NCBI RefSeq assembly: GCF_009728735.1
Contig: NZ_CP024637.1
Span: 95,040-155,809, forward strand
Direction of reading: 5' to 3'
Source of the DNA: Pantoea phytobeneficialis
GTDB taxonomy: Bacteria; Pseudomonadota; Gammaproteobacteria; Enterobacterales; Enterobacteriaceae
Length of the DNA stretch: 60,770 nucleotides
Under the pieces are notes generated by a model. It saw nothing but the letters and a program-made list of their open reading frames with translations. It was not told the origin of the DNA and ran no database searches. This document shows, piece by piece, positions 16,483 through 24,533 of the stretch (position 1 is the stretch's first letter; each line of letters opens with the position of its first letter). A program made the position numbers and the translations under genes.

Positions 16483-17034
16483 CTACCGGGTTGGATGACG
16501 AGATTCGCTTTGCTGTTTGTTCCAGGGCATGACTGCCAGCAACTTTGCCATCCCGCACCAGCCCGTCACTCCGGCAAACAGCAGGCCAGCCCCGACAAAG
16601 CCAGGGATGATATAAAATTCCGGTGCCAGCGCCGCTCCGGCTAGCGTGCCTCCCAGCGCCAGTACCCCGGCTGATATTTGTACCTGCCGCATCAGCGGTA
16701 GCGGCTGACGGCGGTCAGTTATCACCGGATAACCGGCTGATTTCCAGGCGTTCAAGCCGCCCTGCATAATCAGAACCTTTGCCGGATGTACCGCTGCGAT
16801 CAATTGTGCCTGGTATTGTTCGGTTCGCATGCCACTCTGACAATGAAAAATAACCGTATCAATCTGGCTCAACTCCTCCTTACCTAAACAACCAGGCGTG
16901 ATGTCTTCAACTGGCAGAGAACGGGCACCGGAAATATGTTCCCGACGCCATTCGTCTTGCCCTCTGATATCAATCAGCATGGCATGATCAGAAAGTGCAT
17001 TTATCTCAGCGGGTGTCGCAAAAGTAGCAGGCAT
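16483..17034 (-). CDS. ygaP: Membrane-anchored rhodanese YgaP
   Basis: 183 residues. An N-terminal rhodanese domain (MLIDIRGQDEWRREHISGA; catalytic Cys65 in F-H-C-Q-S-G-M-R-T) is followed by a C-terminal two-helix membrane domain (about 118-170, LALGGTLAGAAL and IPGFVGAGLLFAGVTGWCGM), as in E. coli YgaP. It transfers sulfane sulfur from thiosulfate-like donors at the inner membrane. It starts one base after the ygaV stop, so it is co-transcribed with and controlled by that ArsR-type repressor. Confidence 0.9.
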   Translation of the reverse strand: MPATFATPAEINALSDHAMLIDIRGQDEWRREHISGARSLPVEDITPGCLGKEELSQIDTVIFHCQSGMRTEQYQAQLIAAVHPAKVLIMQGGLNAWKSAGYPVITDRRQPLPLMRQVQISAGVLALGGTLAGAALAPEFYIIPGFVGAGLLFAGVTGWCGMAKLLAVMPWNKQQSESRHPTR

Positions 17035-17035
17035 A

Positions 17036-17341
17036 TTATTCTCCGGGACAGTAAATATTTTTAAGCGTTTGCACCACGGCGAATATCGCTTCGTTCTTAA
17101 TGTGGTAGCGAATAAATCTGGCCTCGCGTATCCCTTCTATCAATCCTTCCGATTTCATTCTCGCCAGATGCTGAGAGGTTGCGGAGGCGCTCAAACCGCT
17201 GATCCTCGTCAGCTCTCCGGCTTCGGTTCCGGGTTTATCAATCAATACACATAAAATCATTAAGCGCTGGGTATGGCTCAATGTCTTAAGCAGAGCAGCA
17301 GCTTTATCTGCCTGTGTCTGTAGAAGGTTCAGCTCGGTCAT
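17036..17341 (-). CDS. ygaV: ArsR-family repressor YgaV
   Basis: 101 residues. The winged-helix core is LKTLSHTQRLMILCVLIDKP with recognition helix GLSASATSQHLARMKSEGLI. It matches YgaV, the autorepressor of ygaVP that senses sulfide/persulfide or tributyltin-like compounds; Cys35 (I-L-C-V-L) and a near-terminal Cys (I-Y-C-P-G) are candidate sensor thiols. The start codon ATG at 17341 is only 2 bases from a large palindrome and has no clear Shine-Dalgarno sequence, which is unusual. Confidence 0.88.
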   Translation of the reverse strand: MTELNLLQTQADKAAALLKTLSHTQRLMILCVLIDKPGTEAGELTRISGLSASATSQHLARMKSEGLIEGIREARFIRYHIKNEAIFAVVQTLKNIYCPGE

Positions 17342-17343
17342 AG

Positions 17344-17391
17344 CGCAACAATTTAGTATTTTCTAAATTTAGATAATGCTAAATTGTTGCG
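17344..17391. promoter_or_regulatory. Nested palindromic operator of ygaVP
   Basis: CGCAACAATTTAG (17344-17356) and its exact reverse complement CTAAATTGTTGCG (17379-17391) enclose a second palindrome, CTAAATTTAG (17363-17372), sharing the same centre. The 48-bp block touches the ygaV start codon. It is almost certainly the YgaV autoregulatory site. Confidence 0.8.
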
Positions 17392-17426
17392 ACGCTTGTC
17401 AAGAGGACGTATTGAAGAAGAGGGGG

Positions 17427-17966
17427 TCAGGGGGTGACGCCGCGATCGCTTTCCCATCTGAGTTGATCCACGCGGAAACCGAGTTTACGCGCGGTGTTAA
17501 CGTAATCCTGCTTGATGGCTTGCGGGATGTCAGGCGTTCGGGACAGGATCCACAGATAACCTCGGTCAGGACCGCTGACCAGCGCGTACTGATAATTTTC
17601 ATCCAGTTTGATGACGTTATAGCCGCCATAGAAAGGGCCGAAAAACGAAACCTTAAGCGCAGCAGTGGTTGGTGCCCCGGTAAAGTACGCTTTGCCCTCA
17701 CTTTCGCGCCATTTTTGTTGCTGCGGATCGTAGCCCCGGTTGAGAACGCGAATTCCGCCATCGCTACGTTTACTGTAGGTCGCCGTGACGTGATCCAGCC
17801 CTCGTTCGAAGCGATTTTCCAAACGGGCAACTTCGTACCATTTGCCAAGATAGCGATTGGCATCGAAGCCAGTGATCGGCTCGACACCTTTTGGCGGCGT
17901 TGGGGATTGGCAGGCAACCAGACTCAATGCAATGGCAACACCTGCCACAACAGGCCATAACTTCAT
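17427..17966 (-). CDS. blc: Outer-membrane lipocalin Blc
   Basis: 179 residues. The signal peptide ends in a lipobox, L-S-L-V-A-C, with Cys19 as lipidation site. The lipocalin G-x-W motif appears in ANRYLGKWYEVARLENRFER, and the typical C-terminal KLGFRVDQLRW segment is present. Blc binds lysophospholipids or fatty acids at the inner leaflet of the outer membrane. AAGGAG before the ATG at 17966 decides the start; a frame 15 codons longer lacks one. It is separated from ygaV by the operator and transcribed in the same direction. Confidence 0.93.
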   Translation of the reverse strand: MKLWPVVAGVAIALSLVACQSPTPPKGVEPITGFDANRYLGKWYEVARLENRFERGLDHVTATYSKRSDGGIRVLNRGYDPQQQKWRESEGKAYFTGAPTTAALKVSFFGPFYGGYNVIKLDENYQYALVSGPDRGYLWILSRTPDIPQAIKQDYVNTARKLGFRVDQLRWESDRGVTP

Positions 17967-18230
17967 GAAAACTCCTTTCAGCAGCACAGTTGGGGTTACA
18001 GTGTAGTGCAAAGCGCCGGGAGTGAATCGGCAGGGAGTGAAGTGATTGGGTATTTGCCTTTACTGGGCTGCCTGTTTGCAAATAACCTGGACATATATCC
18101 GACAAAAGTACCGACTGTGGTGAGAGGCAGCTTTGAACGAGGAGCGGAAGTTCGCAGTTGTCCTCAACTATTATGTAAATATTGCTAACTTGGTTATGGC
18201 TCCAATTAGTGAACATATATTTTTCAATGA

Positions 18231-18483
18231 AGGATCTAATGATTATGACGTTCTTAATGCCGACTTTCAGTGTCCTGGTGGTATCACGAACCCCAGCACC
18301 ATTGAAGGCCATTTCGGTGTTCTGCTCTTTAAACCCTGGTTTAGGGCCTCATAAGATATAAATGAGCTGAAACACGCGGTGGCAGTCACGGCAGCGAAAC
18401 CTGTCGTATCCTTTAGGGTTCTGACCATGACGGTAAACCTGGGCGGACTGACAACGGGCACAGTGAACGGTAACGCTGACCAT
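18231..18483 (-). pseudogene. insA: IS1-type insA remnant with two frameshifts
   Basis: From ATG 18481-18483 the reverse strand reads MVSVTVHCARCQSAQVYRHG and then GYDRFRCRDCHRVFQL, the zinc-ribbon N-terminus of IS1 InsA. One extra base then shifts the frame, one missing base restores it after YEA, and the end reads MAFNGAGVRDTTRTLKVGIK, the InsA C-terminal region. No insB follows, and no terminal repeats were recognised, so this is a fossil fragment of an IS1-family element marking the left side of an AT-rich block. Confidence 0.82.
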
Positions 18484-18639
18484 GAGTGAATCTTAAAACC
18501 AGGCATTATACATCGCATTCAACCAATTAGAGGTATTACCTAAGAACAATGAACTATATTGTCAGGAAGTACAGCCATGATTCGCACTTGAGTTTTTCTT
18601 CAAGTCTTGTTCGAAAATATACAAAATTTACTTCTTTAA

Positions 18640-19239
18640 TCAGAAACCGCTCTCAAGAAAGTGGTCTATAAATTCCATTTCCCTCAATCCATCCCGATCT
18701 TTTTTTTCATAGTAATCGCGACCATAGGTAACAATCGGGATATCCAAGTAGCTTAATTGTTCGCAAGCAAGTCTATTCGCATAAATATCACAAGAAAAAA
18801 CATGCGTTCTGTACTCAGTAAACACCTTAGACAGCAACTTGTATATGTCATAATAAGCATCACCAATCATGATCAATTGATCCAATCTAGTGATTTCATC
18901 ATCCAAAATTTCACGCCTGCGCCTAACAGACAACTGCTTAAGGTATCTTTCCTTATCGTATCTTATTTTTATTAAGTATCTGGCATTGTGCTTATATTCA
19001 ACAGATTCAATCATTGTAAAATACAATCCATCATAATAATTGCTGTAGGAAAAGTTCATTAAGTTGCAATTTAAGCTTTTCCAAAAAAAATCCCGGGACT
19101 GATAGAAGTCTCTTATTTTTACAAAAAGACTTTCAGATATGTATATTGAGTTTATCTCAACCCCACTTTCTTTCAATGAAGCTGGCGTGAGGCTGTCAAA
19201 TTGAATTTCTGTATTTTCCGGGTGATACTTAATTCTCAT
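18640..19239 (-). CDS. Unknown AT-rich protein, partner of the nuclease gene
   Basis: 199 residues; I do not recognise a family. It is soluble in appearance, rich in Tyr, Arg, Lys and Asp, with an RRRREILDDEITRLDQLIMI helix-like stretch at mid-protein and DIPIVTYGRDYYEKKDRDGL near the end. It starts 22 bases after the DUF559 nuclease stop on the same strand (AGAAG upstream of the ATG), so the two are probably one transcript. Low GC compared with both flanks suggests transfer. A role as regulator, effector or immunity partner of the nuclease is conceivable but not shown. Confidence 0.65.
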   Translation of the reverse strand: MRIKYHPENTEIQFDSLTPASLKESGVEINSIYISESLFVKIRDFYQSRDFFWKSLNCNLMNFSYSNYYDGLYFTMIESVEYKHNARYLIKIRYDKERYLKQLSVRRRREILDDEITRLDQLIMIGDAYYDIYKLLSKVFTEYRTHVFSCDIYANRLACEQLSYLDIPIVTYGRDYYEKKDRDGLREMEFIDHFLESGF

Positions 19240-19261
19240 TGCAAAGTCTTCTATGTGCTGA

Positions 19262-20425
19262 TTACTTTTTTATGGTTGATTCCAGCCCCTTAAGAGCTGT
19301 TCCAAAAGTCAGTCTAACCGTTTTGAAAATCATATGCATGTTCGGGTATTTACAGCTAGTCAATTTTTCTCTAAGCAACTCCCTGAACCTTAGATCGGTC
19401 GAGCATCTTTCAGACAACCCCTTCAGATACGCCTCACGCTCTTCCGATAATGCACGAAATTTAGAAGTAATACACGCCTGAAGGTCAGGGTCACTGATCC
19501 CTGATGGCTCTTGAATAGGAAGCCAGTTAACTACAAGCTTTTTGTCAGAGTCGACCAGTGCACTGAGTCTAGCCCGGTGTGCCACGAATTGAGAGTTAGT
19601 TCCAGGTTCGCTATCTGCAAGATATTTCTCTATTTCAATCTTCCTTTTAACACTCTGACAAAATATCTCAAGGTGCATTCTTTCATGTTCGAATGCTTTT
19701 TTAAAATCCCTACTATATTTTTCTATATCGAGTTTAGAGTCTATTTCTTGGTTGATCTTATTAAGAAAATCAGATGCTGTTACCGTTGACACTACTTTAG
19801 ACTCTGTACTGACCGCCTTCGATTCTTTATATGTATGTGAAACATCAATCAATGATCTAAAAATTTCAACTGTCTTTTTATAGTCGTACAGGACGGTTTT
19901 GGCTGGGATTCTAGTTACGTTATAACCACACTTTATACAGTATTCATCACGAACTCTGTCTCGCTCTTTTTGTTCTTGTGAAGAGTGCCAGGCAGCCCCA
20001 TCAACTTCAATTATCTGCGATGAATTTAATAAAAAATCGAATCGATAACGTGATTTGACAACTTGCATTTCAAGAGTGATTTTTTCACCTACAAGTCTCC
20101 CCCGCTCTGGCACAAGGTTAAAAGCTTCAATCACTGTAGTAAGGAAACTTTCTTCAGCCGGAGATTCGCAATCAGCTAAAAAATACTTTTCCCATTCGTC
20201 GTCATTCTTCGATACATTTCGTCGATCCTTTATTGTGTCGAAAGAAGAGTCATGTTTTGTATATTCGTGCTTTGCCGGTTCGAAATTCTTCGTGGAAGGT
20301 GATTTCAGATCCTCATAAATCGACCAGGCAAGTGCAGCGGCAAGAAGTAAAGCGAGGTGAAAAACAACGCCAACCAGAAGTAATACAAAAATTAGCATCA
20401 GTCTTGTAATGATTTTCTTATCCAA
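19262..20425 (-). CDS. Membrane-anchored DUF559-type PD-(D/E)XK nuclease
   Basis: 387 residues. A hydrophobic helix (about 9-36) anchors the N-terminus; a charged linker leads to a DUF559/Vsr-like nuclease core at about 85-170: E-S-P-A-E-E-S-F (E91), RYRFDFLL (D130), IIEVDGAAWH (E140, D142) and ERDRVRDEYCIKCGYNVTRI. These are the ordered acidic residues of the PD-(D/E)XK fold. The remaining 200 residues are mainly charged helix of unknown function. The AT-rich composition, the two-gene layout with an unknown partner and the nearby IS1 fossil fit a mobile defence or competition cassette. That function is inference. Confidence 0.75.
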   Translation of the reverse strand: MDKKIITRLMLIFVLLLVGVVFHLALLLAAALAWSIYEDLKSPSTKNFEPAKHEYTKHDSSFDTIKDRRNVSKNDDEWEKYFLADCESPAEESFLTTVIEAFNLVPERGRLVGEKITLEMQVVKSRYRFDFLLNSSQIIEVDGAAWHSSQEQKERDRVRDEYCIKCGYNVTRIPAKTVLYDYKKTVEIFRSLIDVSHTYKESKAVSTESKVVSTVTASDFLNKINQEIDSKLDIEKYSRDFKKAFEHERMHLEIFCQSVKRKIEIEKYLADSEPGTNSQFVAHRARLSALVDSDKKLVVNWLPIQEPSGISDPDLQACITSKFRALSEEREAYLKGLSERCSTDLRFRELLREKLTSCKYPNMHMIFKTVRLTFGTALKGLESTIKK

Positions 20426-20932
20426 TTTTCAAGCCATCCATTTGATTTTTATAAATTTATTTGTTACCACTTGATTCTCCAAAGGGACACCCTCCGATGA
20501 AGGAGATAGGGGGATTTGGCCGAGCTTGAAAAGCCCGTGGTTTTAGGGGACATCCCTTAGCCTAACAATCGCCTGATAAAAAACTGATTGCATTCATTTT
20601 TAACATACTCACGCAGATCGAGATATTCATTTCTCAGCCTTTAGCTGGTTACTGCTTTGAGTGAGTTCGTGGTGATTCCAATTGACTGAAAATGTTTTAT
20701 GTTCATGACATGCTCCCCGTTGGTTAATGCGCCACGATGTTAGTGACTTCCGCTCCTTGCACACAGCAGACGTTCAGATGAAACTTTTTCTCCTTCGAGT
20801 GTACGATCAGATTTAGTTGGGGATGCTCAAGTAAATTGCCAACCGTCACCAGGTAAATTGCAAATAGCCAGGCAAGTCAGAGGCAGTTCCACAGTCAAGA
20901 TACGGCGAGTCGTCACCCGCCGTTTACTGCGT
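20426..20932. other. Non-coding gap between nuclease cassette and decarboxylase operon
   Basis: No gene is supported in these 507 bases. The left part is AT-rich and presumably carries the promoter of the nuclease pair. AGGAGCGGAAGT, present on the plus strand at 18140-18151, occurs inverted at 20746-20757. No transposase remnant was recognised. Confidence 0.5.
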
Positions 20933-21160
20933 TTATTTTGCCAACAACGGCGGAATACTCGGCACTTCCGGCGCATTATCGATATCGCTTTGCGTCATCC
21001 GAAATGCCTCCGGGTAGTGCTCGCGTTGCGTGCGGCGGGCCGGTTCAGTATCGCGCCAGGTGTAGAGGCAGTGCTGGCACTGGAACACCGTCCAGACCCC
21101 TTTCACCGGTGAGGTCGCCATGATTTCAATATGTTCTTCGGCACAACGTGGACAGGTCAT
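20933..21160 (-). CDS. Hydroxyarylic acid decarboxylase subunit D
   Basis: A 75-residue protein with two Cys pairs, C-P-R-C at the N-terminus and C-Q-H-C at mid-protein, and FQCQHCLYTWRDTEPARRT, as in the small D subunits of BsdBCD/VdcBCD/ShdBCD-type non-oxidative decarboxylases. These proteins accompany the UbiD-like C subunit. It starts 10 bases after that gene and is last in the BCD operon. Confidence 0.88.
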   Translation of the reverse strand: MTCPRCAEEHIEIMATSPVKGVWTVFQCQHCLYTWRDTEPARRTQREHYPEAFRMTQSDIDNAPEVPSIPPLLAK

Positions 21161-21170
21161 CTTTATCTCC

Positions 21171-22598
21171 TTATTTACGGTTGGCCAGTAAGGCGGTCAG
21201 TTTCTCTACCCATGCACCGGTTTCCGGCAAATCTTTTACCGGCTGGCTGTAGTGACCACGGGTATCCGGGGCGACCGGGGTGGTGGCATCAATAATCAGT
21301 TTGTCGGTGATCCCCGCCGGGCTGGAGCCGGGGTCCAGTTCCAGTACTGACATGTTGGGGAGTTGCACCAGGTCCCCGGCTGGGTTCACTTTTGATGACA
21401 GCGCCCACATCACCTGCGGCAGGTTGAAGGGATCGACGTCTTCATCGACCATAATCACCATTTTTACGTAGCCGAGGCCGTGTGGCGTGGTCATTGCGCG
21501 CAACCCGACCGCACGGGCAAAACCGCCGTAACGTTTTTTCGTTGAGATAATGGCGAGCAACCCGTGGGTATACATGGCATTGACCGCCTGCACCTCCGGG
21601 AAATCGGCTTTCAGCTGTTGGTAAAGTGGTACGCAGGTGGCGGGCCCCATCAGATAATCGATTTCGGTCCACGGCATGCCGAGATACAGCGATTCGAAAA
21701 TCGGTTTTGTACGGTATGAAACCTTGTCGATACGGACCACCGTCATATTACGACCGCCGGAGTAATGGCCGGTAAATTCGCCAAACGGGCCTTCGATTTC
21801 GCGTTTGCGCCCTTCAATCACCCCCTCAAGGATCACTTCAGAACCCCAGGGTACGTCGAAGCCGGTTAGTGGGGCGGTGGCGATAGGATAGGGGCTTTCT
21901 CGCAGTGCGCCCGCCATCTCGTATTCAGATTGGTCGTAGCGCAGCGGCGTGGCACCCATCAACGTGATGATGGGATCGTTTCCGAGGGTGATAGCGATCG
22001 GCAAATCCTCACCGCGCTCCTCAGCTTTATGCAGATGCAGCGCAATGTCATGCATCGGCACCGGTTGCAAACCCAGTTTGCGTTTGCCTTTGACCTCCAT
22101 ACGGTAAATGCCGACGTTCTGTTTACCAAAATGGTCAGGATCGAGCGGGTCGCGTGACACGACGCAGGCTTTATCAAGATAGAATCCGCCATCGCCGTCG
22201 TTCAGGCGAAACAGGGGAAAAATGTCGAACAAGTTAATCGCGTCGCCATCCACGGTGTTTTCTGACCAGGGGGCATTTTCCCGACGTTCAGGAGCAACCG
22301 GGAAGTTATCCCAGCGTCGAATAAATTCATCAATTTGCTGTTTCACCGGCGTATTTGCCGGAAGTCCGAGGGAAATGGCGTGGTTTTGCCATGAACCGAT
22401 GGTATTCATCACCACATGTGCGTGGTTAAAACCCTTAATTTTAGTGAAGGAGATAGCGGGGGCACCTTCGCCGATACGTCCGGTAGCGTTGGCAGCGGCG
22501 GCGATATCCGGTTCTGCCTGGACTTCTTCATCGATATTCAGTAACTGGCCCTGTTCATCCAGGGCATGTAGAAAACTACGCAGGTCATCAAAGGCCAT
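21171..22598 (-). CDS. UbiD-family hydroxyarylic acid decarboxylase, subunit C
   Basis: A 475-residue catalytic subunit of the UbiD family. The segment EGPFGEFTGHYSGGRNMTVV contains the paired catalytic glutamates of the prenylated-FMN site, and VDGDAINLFDIFPLFRLNDG is typical of the vanillate/4-hydroxybenzoate/protocatechuate group. It removes CO2 from hydroxybenzoates (for example 4-hydroxybenzoate, vanillate or 3,4-dihydroxybenzoate). It lies between the B (flavin prenyltransferase) and D genes with 2- and 10-base gaps. The exact substrate cannot be read. Confidence 0.92.
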   Translation of the reverse strand: MAFDDLRSFLHALDEQGQLLNIDEEVQAEPDIAAAANATGRIGEGAPAISFTKIKGFNHAHVVMNTIGSWQNHAISLGLPANTPVKQQIDEFIRRWDNFPVAPERRENAPWSENTVDGDAINLFDIFPLFRLNDGDGGFYLDKACVVSRDPLDPDHFGKQNVGIYRMEVKGKRKLGLQPVPMHDIALHLHKAEERGEDLPIAITLGNDPIITLMGATPLRYDQSEYEMAGALRESPYPIATAPLTGFDVPWGSEVILEGVIEGRKREIEGPFGEFTGHYSGGRNMTVVRIDKVSYRTKPIFESLYLGMPWTEIDYLMGPATCVPLYQQLKADFPEVQAVNAMYTHGLLAIISTKKRYGGFARAVGLRAMTTPHGLGYVKMVIMVDEDVDPFNLPQVMWALSSKVNPAGDLVQLPNMSVLELDPGSSPAGITDKLIIDATTPVAPDTRGHYSQPVKDLPETGAWVEKLTALLANRK

Positions 22599-22600
22599 TC

Positions 22601-23200
22601 TTAACTCTCCTTTTGCAGAACATGTTGTGAAGTTGCTTCGCTTAAGCCTTGCCAGCGCCGGGCTTTGGGTGACGCGATGCCGAATTGATCGAGCACGCGA
22701 GCTACGATGTGGTTGGTGACGTCATCTATAGTGGCGGGATGGTTGTACCAGGCGGGCATGGGTGGCACCATCGCCACGCCCATGCGGGACAGGGCCAGCA
22801 TATTTTCGAGGTGGAGGGTACTGAGTGGGGTTTCGCGTGGCACCAACACCAGTTTGCGTCCTTCTTTCAGCACCACATCAGCCGCACGTCCGACTAAACC
22901 TTCGGCGTAACCCGCGCGGATACCGGCCAGGGTTTTCATGCTGCACGGGATAATGATCATCCCATCGGTGTGAAAAGAGCCGGAGGAGATGGACGCAGCC
23001 TGATCTGCTGGGTTGTGTACCACATCGGCCATAGCAGCGACTTCGCGTGCGCTGTAACGCGTCTCCAGTTCAATGGTGGTTTTGGCCCATTTGCTCATTA
23101 CCAGATGGGTTTCCACCTCTTTGATGGTTTGTAACGTCTGGAGCAGCGCCACGCCTAAAGGTGCACCGGTGGCACCGGTCATTCCGATTATCAGTTTCAT
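22601..23200 (-). CDS. UbiX-like flavin prenyltransferase, subunit B
   Basis: 199 residues: MKLIIGMTGATGAPLGVALL, IIPCSMKTLAGIRAGYAEGL and LVLVPRETPLSTLHLENMLA are the standard UbiX/Pad1 FMN- and dimethylallyl-phosphate-binding segments. The product makes the prenylated FMN needed by the UbiD-type C subunit. The start at 23200 fits the family; an in-frame extension to 23368 would cross the operator region. First gene of the operon, divergent from the MarR gene. Confidence 0.9.
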   Translation of the reverse strand: MKLIIGMTGATGAPLGVALLQTLQTIKEVETHLVMSKWAKTTIELETRYSAREVAAMADVVHNPADQAASISSGSFHTDGMIIIPCSMKTLAGIRAGYAEGLVGRAADVVLKEGRKLVLVPRETPLSTLHLENMLALSRMGVAMVPPMPAWYNHPATIDDVTNHIVARVLDQFGIASPKARRWQGLSEATSQHVLQKES

Positions 23201-23219
23201 CTCGACCCTCAAACATATT

Positions 23220-23303
23220 GTTCGTATACGAACGTTAAAATTAAAATAACGCCACGTCCAAGGATGCGCAAGGGGTGAGCACGAAAAAAGTTCGTGTACG
23301 AAT
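23220..23303. promoter_or_regulatory. Two MarR-type operators between decarboxylase operon and marR
   Basis: GTTCGTATACGAAC (23220-23233) is a perfect 14-bp palindrome; GTTCGTGTACGAAT (23290-23303) is a close copy 70 bases away. They lie in the divergent intergenic region, one beside each promoter, as expected if the MarR-family protein represses both the BCD operon and itself in response to a phenolic acid. Confidence 0.8.
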
Positions 23304-23406
23304 TTTATGATTGCAACGATTGATGCAGAGGTTGTTGGCGCGAATTGTTGTTGCTGCATTACAATCAAACGCTTAGCGATCTTCTTCTTAACGTCAGGCG
23401 AACCTC

Positions 23407-23835
23407 ATGCAAAAAGAGTTGGGCAATGTCTTCTTTCACCTGATGCGCGAGCTGCTTCAGGACCATACTGCGCTATGGCAGAAATCGTTGCCGGAACTGA
23501 CCAAACAGCAATACGCGGTGTTGTGTGCGGTCGAAGCGGAACCGGGGATTGAGCAGCTCGATCTTACCGAAGCGGCCTTAAGCACCAAGGCGACGCTGGC
23601 GGAGTTGCTGGTGCGTATGGAGAAAAAAAACCTGATTGAACGACAGCAGGGCACCACTGACAGGCGTCGGCGGTTTATTTTTCTCACCACTGAAGGCAAA
23701 CGTGTGTTGCTGGAAGCGCGTCCCATCGCCGAGCAGGTTGATACCTTTTTCCTTTCACGCCTTGGGGAACAGCAGCAAAATGAGGTGGTTGTCCTGTTGA
23801 AATCCATGCTGGCGAAGGGGGAAAGTGGGCGATGA
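23407..23835 (+). CDS. MarR-family regulator of the decarboxylase operon
   Basis: A 142-residue winged-helix protein: PELTKQQYAVLCAVEAEPGI, LSTKATLAELLVRMEKKNLI as recognition region, and RQQGTTDRRRRFIFLTTEGK as wing. MarR proteins next to hydroxybenzoate decarboxylases usually release DNA on binding phenolic acids. Divergent from the BCD operon with two matching palindromes between. Its last codons overlap the hydrolase start by 4 bases (ATGA). Confidence 0.9.
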   Translation: MQKELGNVFFHLMRELLQDHTALWQKSLPELTKQQYAVLCAVEAEPGIEQLDLTEAALSTKATLAELLVRMEKKNLIERQQGTTDRRRRFIFLTTEGKRVLLEARPIAEQVDTFFLSRLGEQQQNEVVVLLKSMLAKGESGR

Positions 23836-24521
23836 AATTACCTGTGGTGCTGATCCCCGGATTTATGCTCGATGAAACACTATGGGACGATTTTGTCGAC
23901 GCCTTCCCTGATGATCGCGAGTTTATCTATGCCAACCTCTCCGGTGGCGACAGCATCAGCGCCATTGCCCAGGCGATTGCCGCACAACTGCCGGAACGTT
24001 TTATTGTGGCCGGATTTTCCCTTGGCGGTTATGTCGCCCGCGCGATTGTTGAAGCATTTCCCGCACGGGTGGCAGGAATGATCCTGATTGCCACCTCATT
24101 GCGTGAGGATACCCCCGCACAGCGACACGCCAAACAGGATGCGGTGGAGGCGATCAACAGGGGAGACTTTCGTGGTATCAGCAGCGGCGCGATAAAAAAA
24201 TCGCTGCATCCCGCCCGGTATGACGACACCGGGTTAATCGGCAAGATACAGAACATGGGTCAGCGGCTTGGGGCGGCAGCCTTCATCAACCAGTCGGGGC
24301 TTATCCGCGATCATATTACGCAGCACCCGATTCCTTGTCCGGTTGCTATTATTGCTGCTCAACAGGATCAATTACGTTCTTATCAGGAAGCGCTGGAACT
24401 CGCGCAACTGACCGGCAGCGGTGTCGAGTTGATTGAGGAGAGTGGACATATGATCCCATTGGAAAAACCGCAACAACTCGCTGCGCGGGTTGCGGCCTGG
24501 CTGAGAAAGGTTGACCTGTAA
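23832..24521 (+). CDS. Alpha/beta hydrolase
   Basis: 229 residues. Nucleophile Ser63 in G-F-S-L-G-G, Asp179 in A-A-Q-Q-D-Q, His206 in E-S-G-H-M-I-P complete a catalytic triad; P-G-F-M-L-D is the usual oxyanion-hole region. It overlaps the marR gene by 4 bases and precedes crtZ by 12, so all three could share a transcript. It may hydrolyse an ester of a phenolic acid to feed the decarboxylase; that is inference from position. Confidence 0.85.
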   Translation: MKLPVVLIPGFMLDETLWDDFVDAFPDDREFIYANLSGGDSISAIAQAIAAQLPERFIVAGFSLGGYVARAIVEAFPARVAGMILIATSLREDTPAQRHAKQDAVEAINRGDFRGISSGAIKKSLHPARYDDTGLIGKIQNMGQRLGAAAFINQSGLIRDHITQHPIPCPVAIIAAQQDQLRSYQEALELAQLTGSGVELIEESGHMIPLEKPQQLAARVAAWLRKVDL

Positions 24522-24533
24522 AAAGGAGGAACC

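Noticed and set aside
17376..17960. Long plus-strand reading frame antisense to blc
   Set aside because: It is a shadow of blc, which has signal peptide, lipobox, G-x-W motif and ribosome site on the minus strand.
18140..20757. AGGAGCGGAAGT at 18140 and inverted at 20746 as island boundaries
   Set aside because: Only 12 bases match, in an asymmetric place relative to the genes, and similar sequence is common in enteric intergenic DNA.
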